NCBI RefSeq assembly: GCF_047496725.1
Contig: NC_132978.1
Location: forward strand, 3,463,501-3,527,500
Source: Anoplolepis gracilipes
Lineage: Eukaryota > Arthropoda > Insecta > Hymenoptera > Formicidae
DNA: 64,000 bases
Direction of reading: 5' to 3'
Of the stretch, positions 51,463-63,952 are shown piece by piece. The first letter of the stretch is position 1, and every line of letters starts with the position of its first letter. The translations under genes were made by a program, and so were the position numbers. Under the pieces are notes generated by a model. The model worked only from the letters and a program-made list of their open reading frames with translations. It was not told the origin of the DNA and did no database searches.

Positions 51463-53640
51463 CCTCTTTTTCATACATGTATATACGCAATCAGATCAAC
51501 GGTCACCCCACAATCATCCGTTTACGTTAGCGAGCACGTAAGTAAACACGCGCCGGACATCTCACCAATGCCTTTCTCCGGACCTTTTCCGCGTGGAAAA
51601 GCCGGACGATAAATAATATAAATGGACCTTTCAAACGTGACAACGCGTCGAGTATCATTGAGGAAGAGAGCGAGTAGTCACTCTCGGCGACACGTGACCA
51701 CCCGCGATCATCCCGTACGTCGGGAATTCCCTCGCGTACGGCCAGCCGGAAATATCACCCATAAGTAAGGGTGCGATCACACCGGAACGAAATGAGAGTA
51801 GAGAAGCAACAAAGGAATTAATTAGATATTTAAAGGAAACTATATATATTTTAAAGATATATGATATGATATATAAAGAGATGAAAAAGTCGGAAAGAAT
51901 AATTAAAAATTCATAAAAAAATAGAGATTTTAAATATCTAATGAGATTTACATATGAATTTACTGAATAAAAGAACAGAGAACTTATTTATTTAGAATTT
52001 TTTATTTAATTTGGTCAATTGCATTTAGATCGATAGATAATGGAAGGGGGGCTATATCTCGTGGATAGTTTCATTTTTTTACTCTAGGATTACTTGCACT
52101 GGTGAAGGAGAAAGAGAGAGGCCCGCAAGCTCTCTCGCTGGGTGAATCGTGTCGTCTAAGGGGCGCGACATATTGGACGAAATTGGCGCATATCAAACAG
52201 GGAAGCAATTGGAATAGCGGCGGGATCCGGAGATCCCCGCATCCCGGTTCGCGCGCGCTCTTGGTTCCGCTGGAAATGGTGCCCTCGGGGCTCGGAACCG
52301 AGCTCGGGAACGAAACCCTCGACTGCGCATCCCCTTATTCCCTCTCGCAGCCCGCGGCCTCAGCCTCTCCTCTTCCTCCCTCCTCTTCTCTCCGCACCGA
52401 CATCAACGAGTGATATTACACCGCCTAGGAGTCTATCCGTTCGTCTCTCTCTTAATCTCTTTCTCTCTCTCTCTCTCTCTTTCTTTCGCAGACGTGCGCG
52501 AGTCCGATGGTACTCTCTCACGTCTCGGGGAACAAACCTAACTTTGGCTTGATATAACTTCACCGCGGCGAATACAATAATGCCGCGTGCAATGACCTAC
52601 AATAGAATTCGCGGCATCTTGATATATATGTATATATTAGAGGTCGACAGAAAAATGTTAAAGTTTGCGTATCAAATTGTAATATATCAATTCTAATAAT
52701 AATAATATAATTCTAATAATACAATTCGTAGTATTATATGTTAACTGGACCAATCTTCAATCTGTTCGGGTAATATCTTCTGTTCCGACAAGTGCCTTAA
52801 AGTTTTGAATTTTTTTTTAATTCGTCAATCTATTATACATATATATCTAAAAGTATTCTATTTTTTCATATATATATTTATGAAATTTGATAACTGAGAA
52901 TTTTTTATTGGTTGGAGTTATTGGTTGCGAAATTATTTTCGTATTTGTAAAATATAAATAAACGGTGAATATAATATGGTAGCGATAAAATTTTTTAGTT
53001 TTTTAATGTTTCTCTTTTAAAAAATCGATAATTATATTATTGATAGCTTATTGTTACTTTAGGATGAAAATTTAAAAATTGAAATGCTGAATTTTTTAAA
53101 TATAGTAAATAAAATATATGCTTTATACTTCTCTCCTTTTGTATATATCAAAATTCTGTAATAAACATATTAATTTTAATGACATATAAATTATATAAGT
53201 TATAATATATATTTCACATATTTAAAATAGAAGATCATAGTTTTGCTGTAGATCATATTTAAAATTTTGTATTTTCTGATATAAAAAAAAGTTAAAATTT
53301 GATATTGTTCATTTTACAAATTGCTATCCAGCAGACATAATCTAAGATACAGAAAACATACTGCAATTATAATTTGAGAGAGTACAGAATGTGAATTTTA
53401 CTTTCATATCTTCAATCATAATCGGAACGGTTAGGTAAAAGCTTATTTTTCACGTCTCGCAGAGGCTGACGGTAGATTCTCGCTCCGGGCAAGAAGTCAA
53501 GCTCGTCGTACATACCTCTCTCTGTGCGTCGCGGGTCTCTGTAACCGGAGAATCAATACGATCTTCCGCCTCCTCTACGGTACGGTGCACCAATTCAGCT
53601 CGTTGAATCTGTGCATCGAGCTTGTGCACGCGGTTATAGC

Positions 53641-53680
53641 GCGCGCGAGTGCATGCGCGGGCGTGCACATGCGCGCATAG
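53641..53680. promoter_or_regulatory. Cluster of NRF1-like GCATGCGC half sites
   Basis: Within 40 bp there are GCATGCGCG and ACATGCGCGC, close to the NRF1/Erect-wing palindrome. The cluster sits in the CpG-rich island at 53450-53940. Function is inferred only from motif similarity. Confidence 0.35.
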
Positions 53681-55361
53681 AGACGCGGACTATGCACGCA
53701 CGTGCGTCGCGATTTCACGCACACGCGTGAACAACACGCATGACAGGCAACCGACCGCCGATCCGGTTGCGATCGATGAACGGAGAGAGACACGCGGCCA
53801 CCAAACAAACTCATCCGTGTAATTGGCAAATTGACAGATTAATTCAATCACATCGTCGATGCTTCTTCTTCGTCGGTTCCCGTCTCTCTCGTTCACGTTA
53901 ATCTATTCCGCCAACGAGGAGACGGCCTTGATTTTCTGCCCGAGTACAGAGTCCAGCATCATATTTTTGTCAGATTATCAATTACATTTTCGTTTTTTTG
54001 TATAACGCAGAGCATGATAAAATCTTCGTTCTTCCTGAATCCAATTTTTTCTCCTATTTTTGATTTCAATTTTTATCTCATTTCAGTACTTTAAGTAGTT
54101 GGAGATTACTTTTTGTTAAATTATTTAATTTACAGTTTTGTCCGGAACTTTTCTTTTAAATCTCTAAATAGAAAATTTTTCGTTTTTTTGTCTATTTGAA
54201 AAATCAAAGGAGCTCATTTCTATATAAGTTAAATTTATCGAAATTCTCTAGAAAATAAAAATAAGAAAATTGAGATTGAAAATAAAAGAAAAATTTGACT
54301 CGAATTTCAATACGAAAAATATATATAATAATTTGTAAACCCAAGTCGAAATTTTCTTCTATTATTGACAGAATTTTTAATTTTACATTTGCTTTGACAT
54401 TTTAAGCAGTCGGATCACTTTTTCTATTTGACATACAGTTTTATCAAAAACTTTTTTTTTTTTTTTTTGACAACTAACAATATATGTATATAGAAAATTG
54501 TTTCTTTATTATCTAAGTATTTGAGGTACAAAATAGATAAGTTCAATTCCTACAGATATTTAATATACCGAAATCCTTTTAAAACCTTAAACATGATAAA
54601 ATTAAGATATAAAATTTCGAAAAGATAGATATATCAAGTTTAGATTTATATCTTAATACTTTTTCTATATATAAGTTAGATTATATATATTAGTAATCTA
54701 TGGGTTTAGAGAGGAATTTTCGTAATAAAACAAAATACATATACAAAATATATTGAAGAAATGATTAGAAAATCACCATTTCATCATTTTTATTTTAGTC
54801 TATTATTTGTTTCTAAACATGATCTTATCATGCCACAGCGTATTTCTCTTCACAATCGGGCGACAATCCATAGTGTGATAATCGAAGCGTACCACCCGCA
54901 GAACGCGGTGCGCGGTAGACGGAATAAATCAAATGTCGAATGGATAAGCGGGAAATAAACCGAAAACCGCGCTGGTCGTTCTGTAAATCGAGAGTAAGCG
55001 GGACAGAGGTAACGAGAATGCGCGCGAGCAAAGGATATAAACGTGGGTCGCTTCTCTCCCTTTTTTTACAAAAAGGGCGACAGAAAGAGAGATGAAAGGA
55101 TGAGGAAAGGGGAGAGGAGAGAATGTTCTCTCGAGTGTGCACGTCGGAAAGGGCGTGTGCAATGCGGTGGAATCGAGTGGAGCGAAAAGTCAAATGGAGT
55201 CGACCTGCGTCGCACGCGCGCATGTGTATGTGTGTATATATATGTTGAAAGATACAAAAGTGCGTGAAGAAGAGTGCTATCGGATCAAGTGGTTCTCTGT
55301 GTATGCAAGCGCGATTTTGAAGTAGCTATCCTTTTCAACGTTTCTCTTTCTCACTCACTCA

Positions 55362-55368
<7 letters not shown>

Positions 55369-55438
<70 letters not shown>
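55369..55438. repeat. (CT)n microsatellite
   Basis: About 35 CT units, the longest dinucleotide tract in the window. It forms the outer left arm of the inverted duplication at 55337-55950. Confidence 0.92.
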
Positions 55439-55440
<2 letters not shown>

Positions 55441-55869
55441 TGTAACCTCGACGGTTGTTTCTCACATCGGAATACGTTACTACTGTTTTGTGATAAAGCT
55501 AAAGGAAATAAATGCAATTCTTACGTCATTCTTTGGAATAATAATTATAAAAAAGCCTATATAAAGATAATATCATAATAGAATAATTGTAAATATTTAT
55601 AATGGATAATTATGAGTGACATAATTTTTAACTGATGATTATGTGATTACGCTCTCATCGATTATGTCCGTATTATGTATTATTAGATATAAATATCCTG
55701 ATTTTATGTATGTACATAATGAGTAATCCAGAGTGTCTATTCAAATCTGGTAAAAAATTCCCTGAAAATTTCGTGATTTTCCAGATATTTTTCCTTTAGC
55801 TTTGTCACAAAACAGCAGCAACGTATCCTAATGTGAGAAACAACTGTCGAGGTTGCAAATGGAGAAGAG

Positions 55870-55872
<3 letters not shown>

Positions 55873-55904
<32 letters not shown>
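55873..55904. repeat. (GA)n microsatellite
   Basis: About 16 GA units with AAAG interruptions beyond the pure part. It is the mirrored counterpart of the CT tract at 55369-55438. Confidence 0.9.
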
Positions 55905-55922
<18 letters not shown>

Positions 55923-56108
55923 GAGTGAGAAAAAGAATCTTGTTCAAAATTTCAAGTAAAAGAATATTTTCAAAACTTTTTAATACAACTTTCTCTATAA
56001 AATAAATTTTTGCATTACATGCATTTTCTAATGTTTTTTTATTCATATGAAGGAAAAACACGGAGCCTCTTACGTTTCAATCTTAAATTTATAAATGTAC
56101 TAAAAAAC

Positions 56109-56303
56109 TGAATAACTTTCATAAGATAATTTTTCATTTATATAAAATTTTCATTTTTTGTCTTTAAAAGTTACAAAGAGTATGTACTTCATATTCAATA
56201 TTATGTTAAGACATTAAATGTATTATACATATTCTTTGTAACTTTTAAAGATAAAAAATGAAAATTTTATATAAATGAAAAATTATCTTATGAAAGTTAT
56301 TCA
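56109..56303. mobile_element. Near-perfect 78-bp inverted repeat (foldback or MITE-like)
   Basis: Arms 56109-56186 and 56226-56303 are inverted copies at 76 of 78 positions, with a 39-nt spacer at 56187-56225. The outer ends read TGAATAACTTTCATAAG. There is no coding capacity. High arm identity suggests a recent origin, ongoing conversion or selection for the hairpin. A transcript would fold into a stem of almost 80 bp. Target-site duplications were not identified, so a transposon origin is likely but unproven. Confidence 0.75.
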
Positions 56304-58639
56304 GGTTGTCTCACTTTATTTGCCGATAATTTTTTAAGCATTTCTCATCAGACTTTAAGCTTAGGAATTTCACAATATTTATATAAAAAGTTTTATGCGT
56401 AAAAGTTATTAGAATATTAATTAAACAAATTAAATTGCCAAATTAAACGCTGCTTTTATATTGATGAAAAGATTCCGCTTCCGGAATACGTTTATGCTTT
56501 TTAAATGTCACTAGAAAAACCCCTACACAAAGACCCTTTGTGATTGATTGCTATCCATTGATATCACATAAAAATATAGTATTAATGACACATAGCTATG
56601 TTTATATTTTCTCTTAAAATATATTATTACGTTTTTCATATTGTGAAACTTTGACATTTTTTATGAAAGTGTTTTATTTCTTATAAATATCAGAAAATAA
56701 TTAGTATTAATTTGTCTTATTTATAAAAAGTACATTATTTCTGAAAAAAAAGTTAAACTTGCAATTAGAAAAAGGCAATTGCCCTAAATAAAGAGATTTA
56801 GTTACGCGATCTCGAAACCACAGGTTAAGTTAAGACTGTAACTTATAGTATAGCGCAGTCTTAATCAACTTTCAATTAAAACTTGTCTTTAGACAGCGCT
56901 CGGAGAGAAAGGGAGGAGGTATAAAGCAGAGTCGATATAAATCAATAATCAGTTCAAATTCAATAGCGGCAAGTTCCATTTTCTTACTCGATAATGAGAA
57001 TCTTCCTGACTTTATGCTTACATCATATAATGAAGTCGACGTACTTCGTAATTGTAATTTAAAAGTGGATCAGTTAGCAAACTTTTCGTTCTTAATTTTG
57101 TATTTCTATAATTAAACTGATCGTTATTATCTGACTTATGTATTTTACTTCTATCGTCATGCTATATTTATATTTTTCATTGCATATATAATAAGATTTA
57201 GAAATTCCGAAACATTTCAGAAATATATATATGTACATATATATTTTAATGTAAAACATATAATATTTTATTTTCTCAAATTAATATTGCAATAATTATA
57301 TATGTAAATTATGTATGTAATTTGAATTTCATTTTCTCTACGGCAAAACATTTGTGATATATTTAATTTTCTTATATATGTAATTTTCTATTCAGCTTTC
57401 TTGCTGTCAATATCTACAGAAATTATAATAATGTATAATTTTTAGAAGACTGTTTCACGGATCTCTCTGCGTAATATACGAGCTAATGATTGCTGTTTAA
57501 TGGCCGTATTTATTATTTAATGCTGTTGTTGTTGTTGATATCACATAACCACTCGCAGTTCCAAATGGCATAGGGACCCGGTTCGCTCGTTACATGCTAT
57601 TAATTTATAATTAGTTATTCAATTCGGTCGAATTAATTTATATATGCATTTAATACAGGGGTTATAACGATACCCGGATTCTATATTTGCGGCTTTCACG
57701 CTTCGGCCTTGCCGAAAACGATTTTACGTCGCCGATATGTGCGCGTAGCATAATTTTATCGCATATAATTTAGATTCAAAATTTATCAAGAGCTCTAGCC
57801 CGTGTATTTCTCCTCTCTTCCTTCACTCCAGTTGCGTTCAACTTTGTTTGAAAGTTACGTAACAAACTCTCATTTCAATCATTTAAAAACTTTATCTTTT
57901 TATAGATAGATAAATGATAAAGCAATAATTTTATCAAAGTGACTCTCAGTATTATATTGCCAGTATTATTTGAACGGATTAAATCAAGGCGCACAATTTG
58001 ATAGTACAAATAATATCACGTCGCTTGATAATCCGCTTAACCCTTCCCGGCCCAGCGATTTCAATTGTAATCACATACACTATATATCTTATGTAAGCGC
58101 AGATCTGTTTAATTTGAAAGTCAAACATTTTCTTTGAATTTTCTTTAGTGAATAATAATTTTTAAAACTTGAAAAAAAGTGTGGTGTCCGATTGATTTCG
58201 CGTAAAGAAAACAATTATTTAAATTTTCAACACGCTCGGCGAGGGAAAAAAAAGCGGCCAAAAAAGAAATTTGCGCGATAATAAAATTGTAACAGATTCT
58301 CTTTGTATTCGTACAACATGAAACGCTTCGAAAAGCATCGCGCAATGTTTTTCGACGTTAAGCATGCAGGTCTCTTCGCGAGAAGGAGTATGTCTGCCGC
58401 GATATTCGCAAGATGATACACCAGAGGAGCGATCTTTATGGAAGAAGAGAAGGAGGTAGAGGAGGAGCAAGCTCAGAGAGCGCACTTACGAAAGTTTACG
58501 TACGGTGGCGCAAATAGTTTTACATTATTACGTGCGTGGAGTGAGGAGAATGCGGGCAAGTAAAGGAGGGAGGGAGGAAAAGAGAGAGAGAGAGGTAGAT
58601 GTAAGATCGATCAAGCCGTCTCGTAATTATCCGCTTTGT

Positions 58640-58830
58640 ATCGCAGCATAATTCCCGGTTAGTTTCGACGCCGGCGTCGCGCGCGTTCGATACTGTGTCG
58701 AGCGCGCCGCGCCAGTAAAGGGGTTACGGCACGGGGGAGCAATACCATATGCAAAGTTAACCTCCATTAAATGCGTTAACTCGGCGACGAGCATGCTCCG
58801 ATGCGCTTAACCAAAGTACATTACACCGAT
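58640..58830. promoter_or_regulatory. CpG-rich candidate regulatory element with palindrome
   Basis: CGACGCCGGCGTCG at 58666-58679 is a perfect 14-bp palindrome. About 80 bp on lie ATATGCAAAG (like a POU octamer) and two GTTAAC/GCGTTAAC sites (like HNF1 half sites). The surrounding DNA is CG-dense within an AT-rich neighbourhood. The factor assignments are motif resemblance only. Confidence 0.35.
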
Positions 58831-60497
58831 GCTCGATGCGAGAGCGATCCCGCCGTGTGTTGAGGCCTGGGCCGCTCTCTATACAGGATGTCCCGTAATG
58901 TCTCGGTTCCGCGTCGTCGGTGGATTCTCCAACTGATGACTCGGAGCCGATGTCGTTTTATGAGCAATTTTTCGCCGCTACTACTCTCAAATTGTAGGAG
59001 AAATTTGGAAAATGTTTTTTTTTTATAGAAAGTATGATATATGCATATGTACATCGAATACATATATGTCATATCAACGATGTTTCTTTTATTTATTTAT
59101 TATTAATTAATTAATTAATATGATTTTTAATATGTATGCGTGATTGAGTAGAGATATTTGTTCTGATCGATATGCATATTGATCGATTATCAGCCTGGGA
59201 CACTGTGTATAACACGAGCCTCTAATTGTTCTCGCCGAGGCAGGCGGTTTGCGACGTATTTACCCACAGTTCGTTTTGTCCTCGATTTCTTTTCGACGAG
59301 ACGACAATGCCCGTTAACCCCGCGACCGTCCATGCTTTAATATTATCGAAGGAGCCAATGTACAATCATATATATTGTGAATGACACAATATTACATTCT
59401 AGACCATGCTCTTCCCTTTTGACCCGTGACAATCGGCGCATTGTTGCTCTGTTGTATGGGCATTTAACGTTCCTCTCGTCAAAGACAATTCGCTGATGAT
59501 AGCGACGAACGAACGAAAGCGATAGATAAATAGAGAAAGAAAAATACGTGAGAGAGATACACGTAACTTTGAGATAACGTTCTTATTGTTAGTCCAAAAA
59601 TATTGTTCAAACTTTACATAAAAAAGAAAATCGAACAATTTTAATATAAAAAAATTATTATAATTAAATTTTAAACTATATTCTTTATATGTAAATAATA
59701 TACGTATATTAATATGTTTTTTTTCGCTATATACTTTTATGCTTATAGATATATTATATTACACTATTATAAAAAAAATTAATAAACATTTTGTAATTAT
59801 TAAAATATAATTATTAAATATATAAAATAATAACTATTAAATAATAAATCTCATCTTGAATGTGTACTAATGCTGCGTGATACTACAAACAGAAAACTCA
59901 ATCTTGATGACGTCAGGTCATCTTTTACAATATCTGCCCCGCATATTCTTGTTTATTCGACTAGCGAAGAGTTATCTCTCTCTTTTTTTCTCTGTATGCC
60001 TCTCAGTTTACGTTAGAAGATGCTTATTAAATTGTGTCATCCACGAATAAGGGCTAACGCGCTGCATCCAATTTGTGCCGCTTAATTAATTCCCTCCAAT
60101 TTATTCCCCGAGACCGGCCAATAAAGAAACCGGGACCCGCGCCCGCTCGACGGTCAACGAGTGCCGCCGATGCCACCGCAATATATTGTCCCTAATGAAA
60201 TCTTCGTTTAATCGTGAGTTTTTCCGACGTACACGACGTCAATTGCGGCAGCTCCACGAATTTCTCGCGCTTGTCGCTCTCTGCAGCCGCCATCGCTGCA
60301 CGCGATGCACAATAATGCATACTACGTTGCATTGATATCATCATCCACCGTTTCTCCTTTCGAGAAAAAGAGAAGAAAATAACTGCGTGTGTTGCAACAT
60401 AATTAACGATTTTTTTTATTCTTATTAAGACTGAAATTTATTTATTTTTGCCGATCTATCGCCCATTTTTATTTTTTTCCTTATTAATTTTTACGAA

Positions 60498-60499
<2 letters not shown>

Positions 60500-60534
<35 letters not shown>
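60500..60534. repeat. (TA)n microsatellite
   Basis: About 17 TA units between two GC-rich islands. Confidence 0.9.
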
Positions 60535-60541
<7 letters not shown>

Positions 60542-60949
60542 AAACCAAAAATATACTATAATTTGTTTATTTGTTATAAAAATAATAATTAAAAATTATA
60601 ATTTTTTTATCGCAAAGTATAATGTTTTTCGAAAAAATATAAAACACATTTTTTTATTTGATATTAATATTGAATGTAAATATTTATAATATAATTCTAT
60701 TAAATTCAAGCATACCTAAAAATATCATGGAGAATCTGTGACGTTGTGTTGAAATAAAAGCGAAAAGCAAAAAGCAAGGTAGGAAGAGGGAGGGGAAGCG
60801 CGGAACGGAAGCTAATTACAAAATTATCGCTTTTAATTGCGATTCGTGATATTTGCGCAATGGCGTGGCAGTACAAGCGCGCGATTGTCGTCGCGTGCCG
60901 AATTATTGGATGTTGACGTCACCGCCGCTGTCGCCGCCAAACTCCCTCC

Positions 60950-61060
60950 GACATGCGGCATCGCTTTGCTCATAATTGCCGGCACCAATTATGCAATTAG
61001 CGCCGCGCTCTAATGAGCGCGCAGTGTCATATACGCGCGGAATCTAAACACCCGGCTATC
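60950..61060. promoter_or_regulatory. Candidate enhancer with clustered homeodomain-type sites
   Basis: Within about 60 bp the island contains CATAATTGCC, CCAATTATGC, GCAATTAGCG and CTAATGAGCG, four TAAT/ATTA cores set in CG-rich DNA. Such clusters are typical of homeodomain-bound developmental enhancers, but this is inferred from motifs alone. Confidence 0.35.
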
Positions 61061-63177
61061 CGACACGCATTGTTCGCGCGCAACGCATACTGAACCTCGT
61101 GTCTTCATTCGCCTCTAAGTGCGAGATGTACACGCCCCTATCTGGTTTAGCTTTCATTAACCGCATTATACGTATATACAATATCTTCAACGATATATCA
61201 ACTCATAAAATTATTCCTCAGATTATTCCTCGTGCAGTTTACATTCTCTACCAGCAGAAATATATAAGTTTAATGTCTAAACTACTTAGCAACGTCTGTT
61301 GGACTATAAAATGGATCATAAATCTCAAGTAATAGTGAGCATATTTTTAAAAACGATTATCGAAATTAAGTATTTATAATTAATTATTAACTTTCGTTTA
61401 AACAAAAGATTTGTATGTTTGGCAAATATAATAATTGGATTTAGTAATCAGTATGATAATTTTCAAATAATTATCAAAGAAAGAGATGTTTATTTGAAAG
61501 AATAATTAAAGTTTTCCAACTTTGAAAATTATTTTAAATATTATTTTAAATGTTATATAATAAGAAAAATAATGTAAATAAAAATACAAAAACCAATAAA
61601 CATTTATTTCAGAAATAACCATTAATACTTATTTAATTTTAATTTATTAAAGTAAATAACATTATTTAATAAAACATGAACAAAAACTAGGAGATATAAA
61701 TCGTAAGAAATAAGTATCTAGAGTATTAATCGATAAAAATAATATTCAAATATTTCTCTGCTCATTCAATAAGAGAAATAATTATTTCAATTATTAATTA
61801 TTTAAAATCTCTCTCAAAGTCTCAAGAAATATTTATTTGAAAATAATATTTCTGATTTAATAATACTTCTGATAAAATTAATTAAATATATTTCAAATAA
61901 AATTTTTAATTAATATACAAATGAAATGTTATTTAGTATTAACTTTTTATATATAATACCTGGTAGGAAAATATTTGTATGCAACTATATTTGTATTTTC
62001 TGTTTCAAATACTTTGTCCATTTTTAATCACTTTCCATTATTTTTCACTTATTCTTTTCTTGACTCTTCGTCACACATATTATTTAAATATTTAGATAAA
62101 ACTCGGAATAAATTCCACAATTAAATTTCTTTTGCAGTAAATTAGGGTAAAAAAGATTAGATAAAAAAATGTCCTATTTTCCATTTGTATTGCTCGCTCT
62201 TCATTTCGAATATCATCGCTCACTTTTTGTTACTGGCTTTGGTAAACGCCCGAGCACAGCGTATAACGAGCGTGTAACAAATCCGATGGCGTGTGCCAAC
62301 GTGTAAACACACTCCGCAACACTCGAAGCCGCAATCCCTTCGCTCTCACACGCAGTAGGGCGCCACCGCATCGGGATGATCGCACAATAAAACACTGGCA
62401 TAATATTTCGCCCGGTTGGTTGAACACCGCAAATATACTCTAGGACCACATGCCGGCCCTATTTTGTGGAGGGTGAGAAGGATATAGCAAAGAGAGGCGG
62501 GAGAGGGAAGGAGACGCGTATGTTGGCGCGCGAGAGTGGAATCTGCGAGCAGTGGCCCCCGCGGTGGTCCCCTTTCCCCCCTTCTCGTGTGCCGCAGGGA
62601 CACCCGCGGGCCTCACGTCCCCCTTCGTGGATTAGCCTCGCTACATTTCGTCCCTTCTGTCGTTGCGTATGTCTCGTCATTATGTGCCTAACTCTCTGCA
62701 AACGCAAAACCAATAGCACCACCATCTATGGCAGATGAATTTATGGGAATCGGAGGACGAGTGGATCGCGATAAATCGCCCATTTGTTTCCGCGATTAAT
62801 CGTCGGATATTTGATAGCAATTTGGCAAAATGCACGAAATATATATATATATCTTTAGAATTTCTTAAAAATTAATTTCTCTCTTTCTTTCTCTTAATGT
62901 TGTATATGTTTATTGTGTATGAAAATTAAAATAAAAAATATATATATTTTTGATATTTAAAGTGTTTTTGATTCGATTTAAAGATATGAACTTTGTGTTC
63001 TGTTAATATCAGAATTAGTAATTAGAAATATTGTGGGAACGACAGATTAATTTTTTTATACATTCTCTATATAATATTCTTAGGTACGCTTTAAAATATC
63101 TAAAATTTAACAAAAAGTAAGATGAGTGAATAATGGAATAGGCATTTTCAAAATTACATGTTGAATGATTTAATCTG

Positions 63178-63196
63178 TTTTTTTTTTTTTTTTTTT
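63178..63196. repeat. poly(T) run of about 19
   Basis: Simple T tract, possibly the tail of a minus-strand retrocopy. No recognisable element adjoins it. Confidence 0.75.
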
Positions 63197-63532
63197 GTTT
63201 CATTGACAAGGGAGGCTACTCCCTTGTGCGGACAAAGTAACACAATTTAATATCACGTTAAATGTATATTCCATAAAAGTACATTTAAGTATGTAAGGGA
63301 GGGAGAGGAGACTATATAGTCGACGAGTCGTTTTCGCCGTAGGTCAGACGGCTGAAACGAGAATTGCTCGAATTTTGTTAAGTTTGGCAGCAATTACTTT
63401 TGATACCCGACACGCGGGCGGCGTAATTGCGTTGGGCCAAGCAGAACGCGCGACGGAGAGGGGTAATAATTCGCTAATATCAATTTCAAATTTCAATTAG
63501 TATCATCTCGACGTCCGCCTCTGCGCTTCTCC

Positions 63533-63536
<4 letters not shown>

Positions 63537-63578
<42 letters not shown>
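63537..63578. repeat. (CT)n microsatellite
   Basis: About 20 CT units within the CpG-rich terminal island at 63300-63960. Confidence 0.9.
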
Positions 63579-63586
<8 letters not shown>

Positions 63587-63905
63587 GTCCCTCTCTATTC
63601 GCGGACCCCACAGGAACACGCCATGATCTAAAATTCAATTTGTCCCTTCGTACCGGAGAGCCGCAAAGAGAGAAGGAGAGACGACAGTGCAACAGCGACC
63701 GATAAAGGGAGAAGCGAGAGAGACGAAGGGGAGACGTCGCGATGGAGCGAGCGAGATAAACAGCCGCATAGAGTGATAAGGGCGACGGGAGGGGGGAAAG
63801 GGGAAGGGGGGACCGCGGGTATAGTTAGTGTGTACACCGGTTCTCTAAAGCTACTCGCGTGCACGCCGTTATATAACGAGAGAGAAACGATGGGCGACGG
63901 CGACT

Positions 63906-63930
63906 GGGGCCGGGGCCGGGGCCGGGGCCC
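63906..63930. repeat. GGGGCC hexanucleotide repeat (G-quadruplex-prone)
   Basis: Four GGGG runs spaced by CC form (GGGGCC)n with about 4 units, ending in CCCC. Four G-runs this close satisfy the usual G-quadruplex pattern. It lies in a CpG-rich island. Confidence 0.8.
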
Positions 63931-63937
63931 CGTAGGC

Positions 63938-63952
63938 ACGCGCATGCGCGAC
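63938..63952. promoter_or_regulatory. NRF1/Erect-wing-type palindrome
   Basis: GCGCATGCGC is the core of the vertebrate NRF1 consensus, recognised in insects by Erect wing. Its position just after a GGGGCC repeat in a CpG-rich island suggests a promoter near the right window edge. Binding is inferred. Confidence 0.4.

Larger units (their letters stand above)
55337..55950. repeat. Large inverted duplication carrying mirrored CT and GA microsatellites
   Basis: The inner arms 55441-55507 and 55791-55857 (67 nt each) match as inverted copies at about 59 of 67 positions, and the differences are transitions. Outside them the symmetry continues: a CT tract (55346-55440) is mirrored by a GA tract (55860-55924), and CTCACTCACT beside TTTCAA is mirrored by AGTGAGTGAG beside TTTCAA-like DNA. 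The spacer of about 283 nt is AT-rich and contains a TTCCCTGA/TTTTCCAGA stretch at 55758-55785. Confidence 0.75.
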
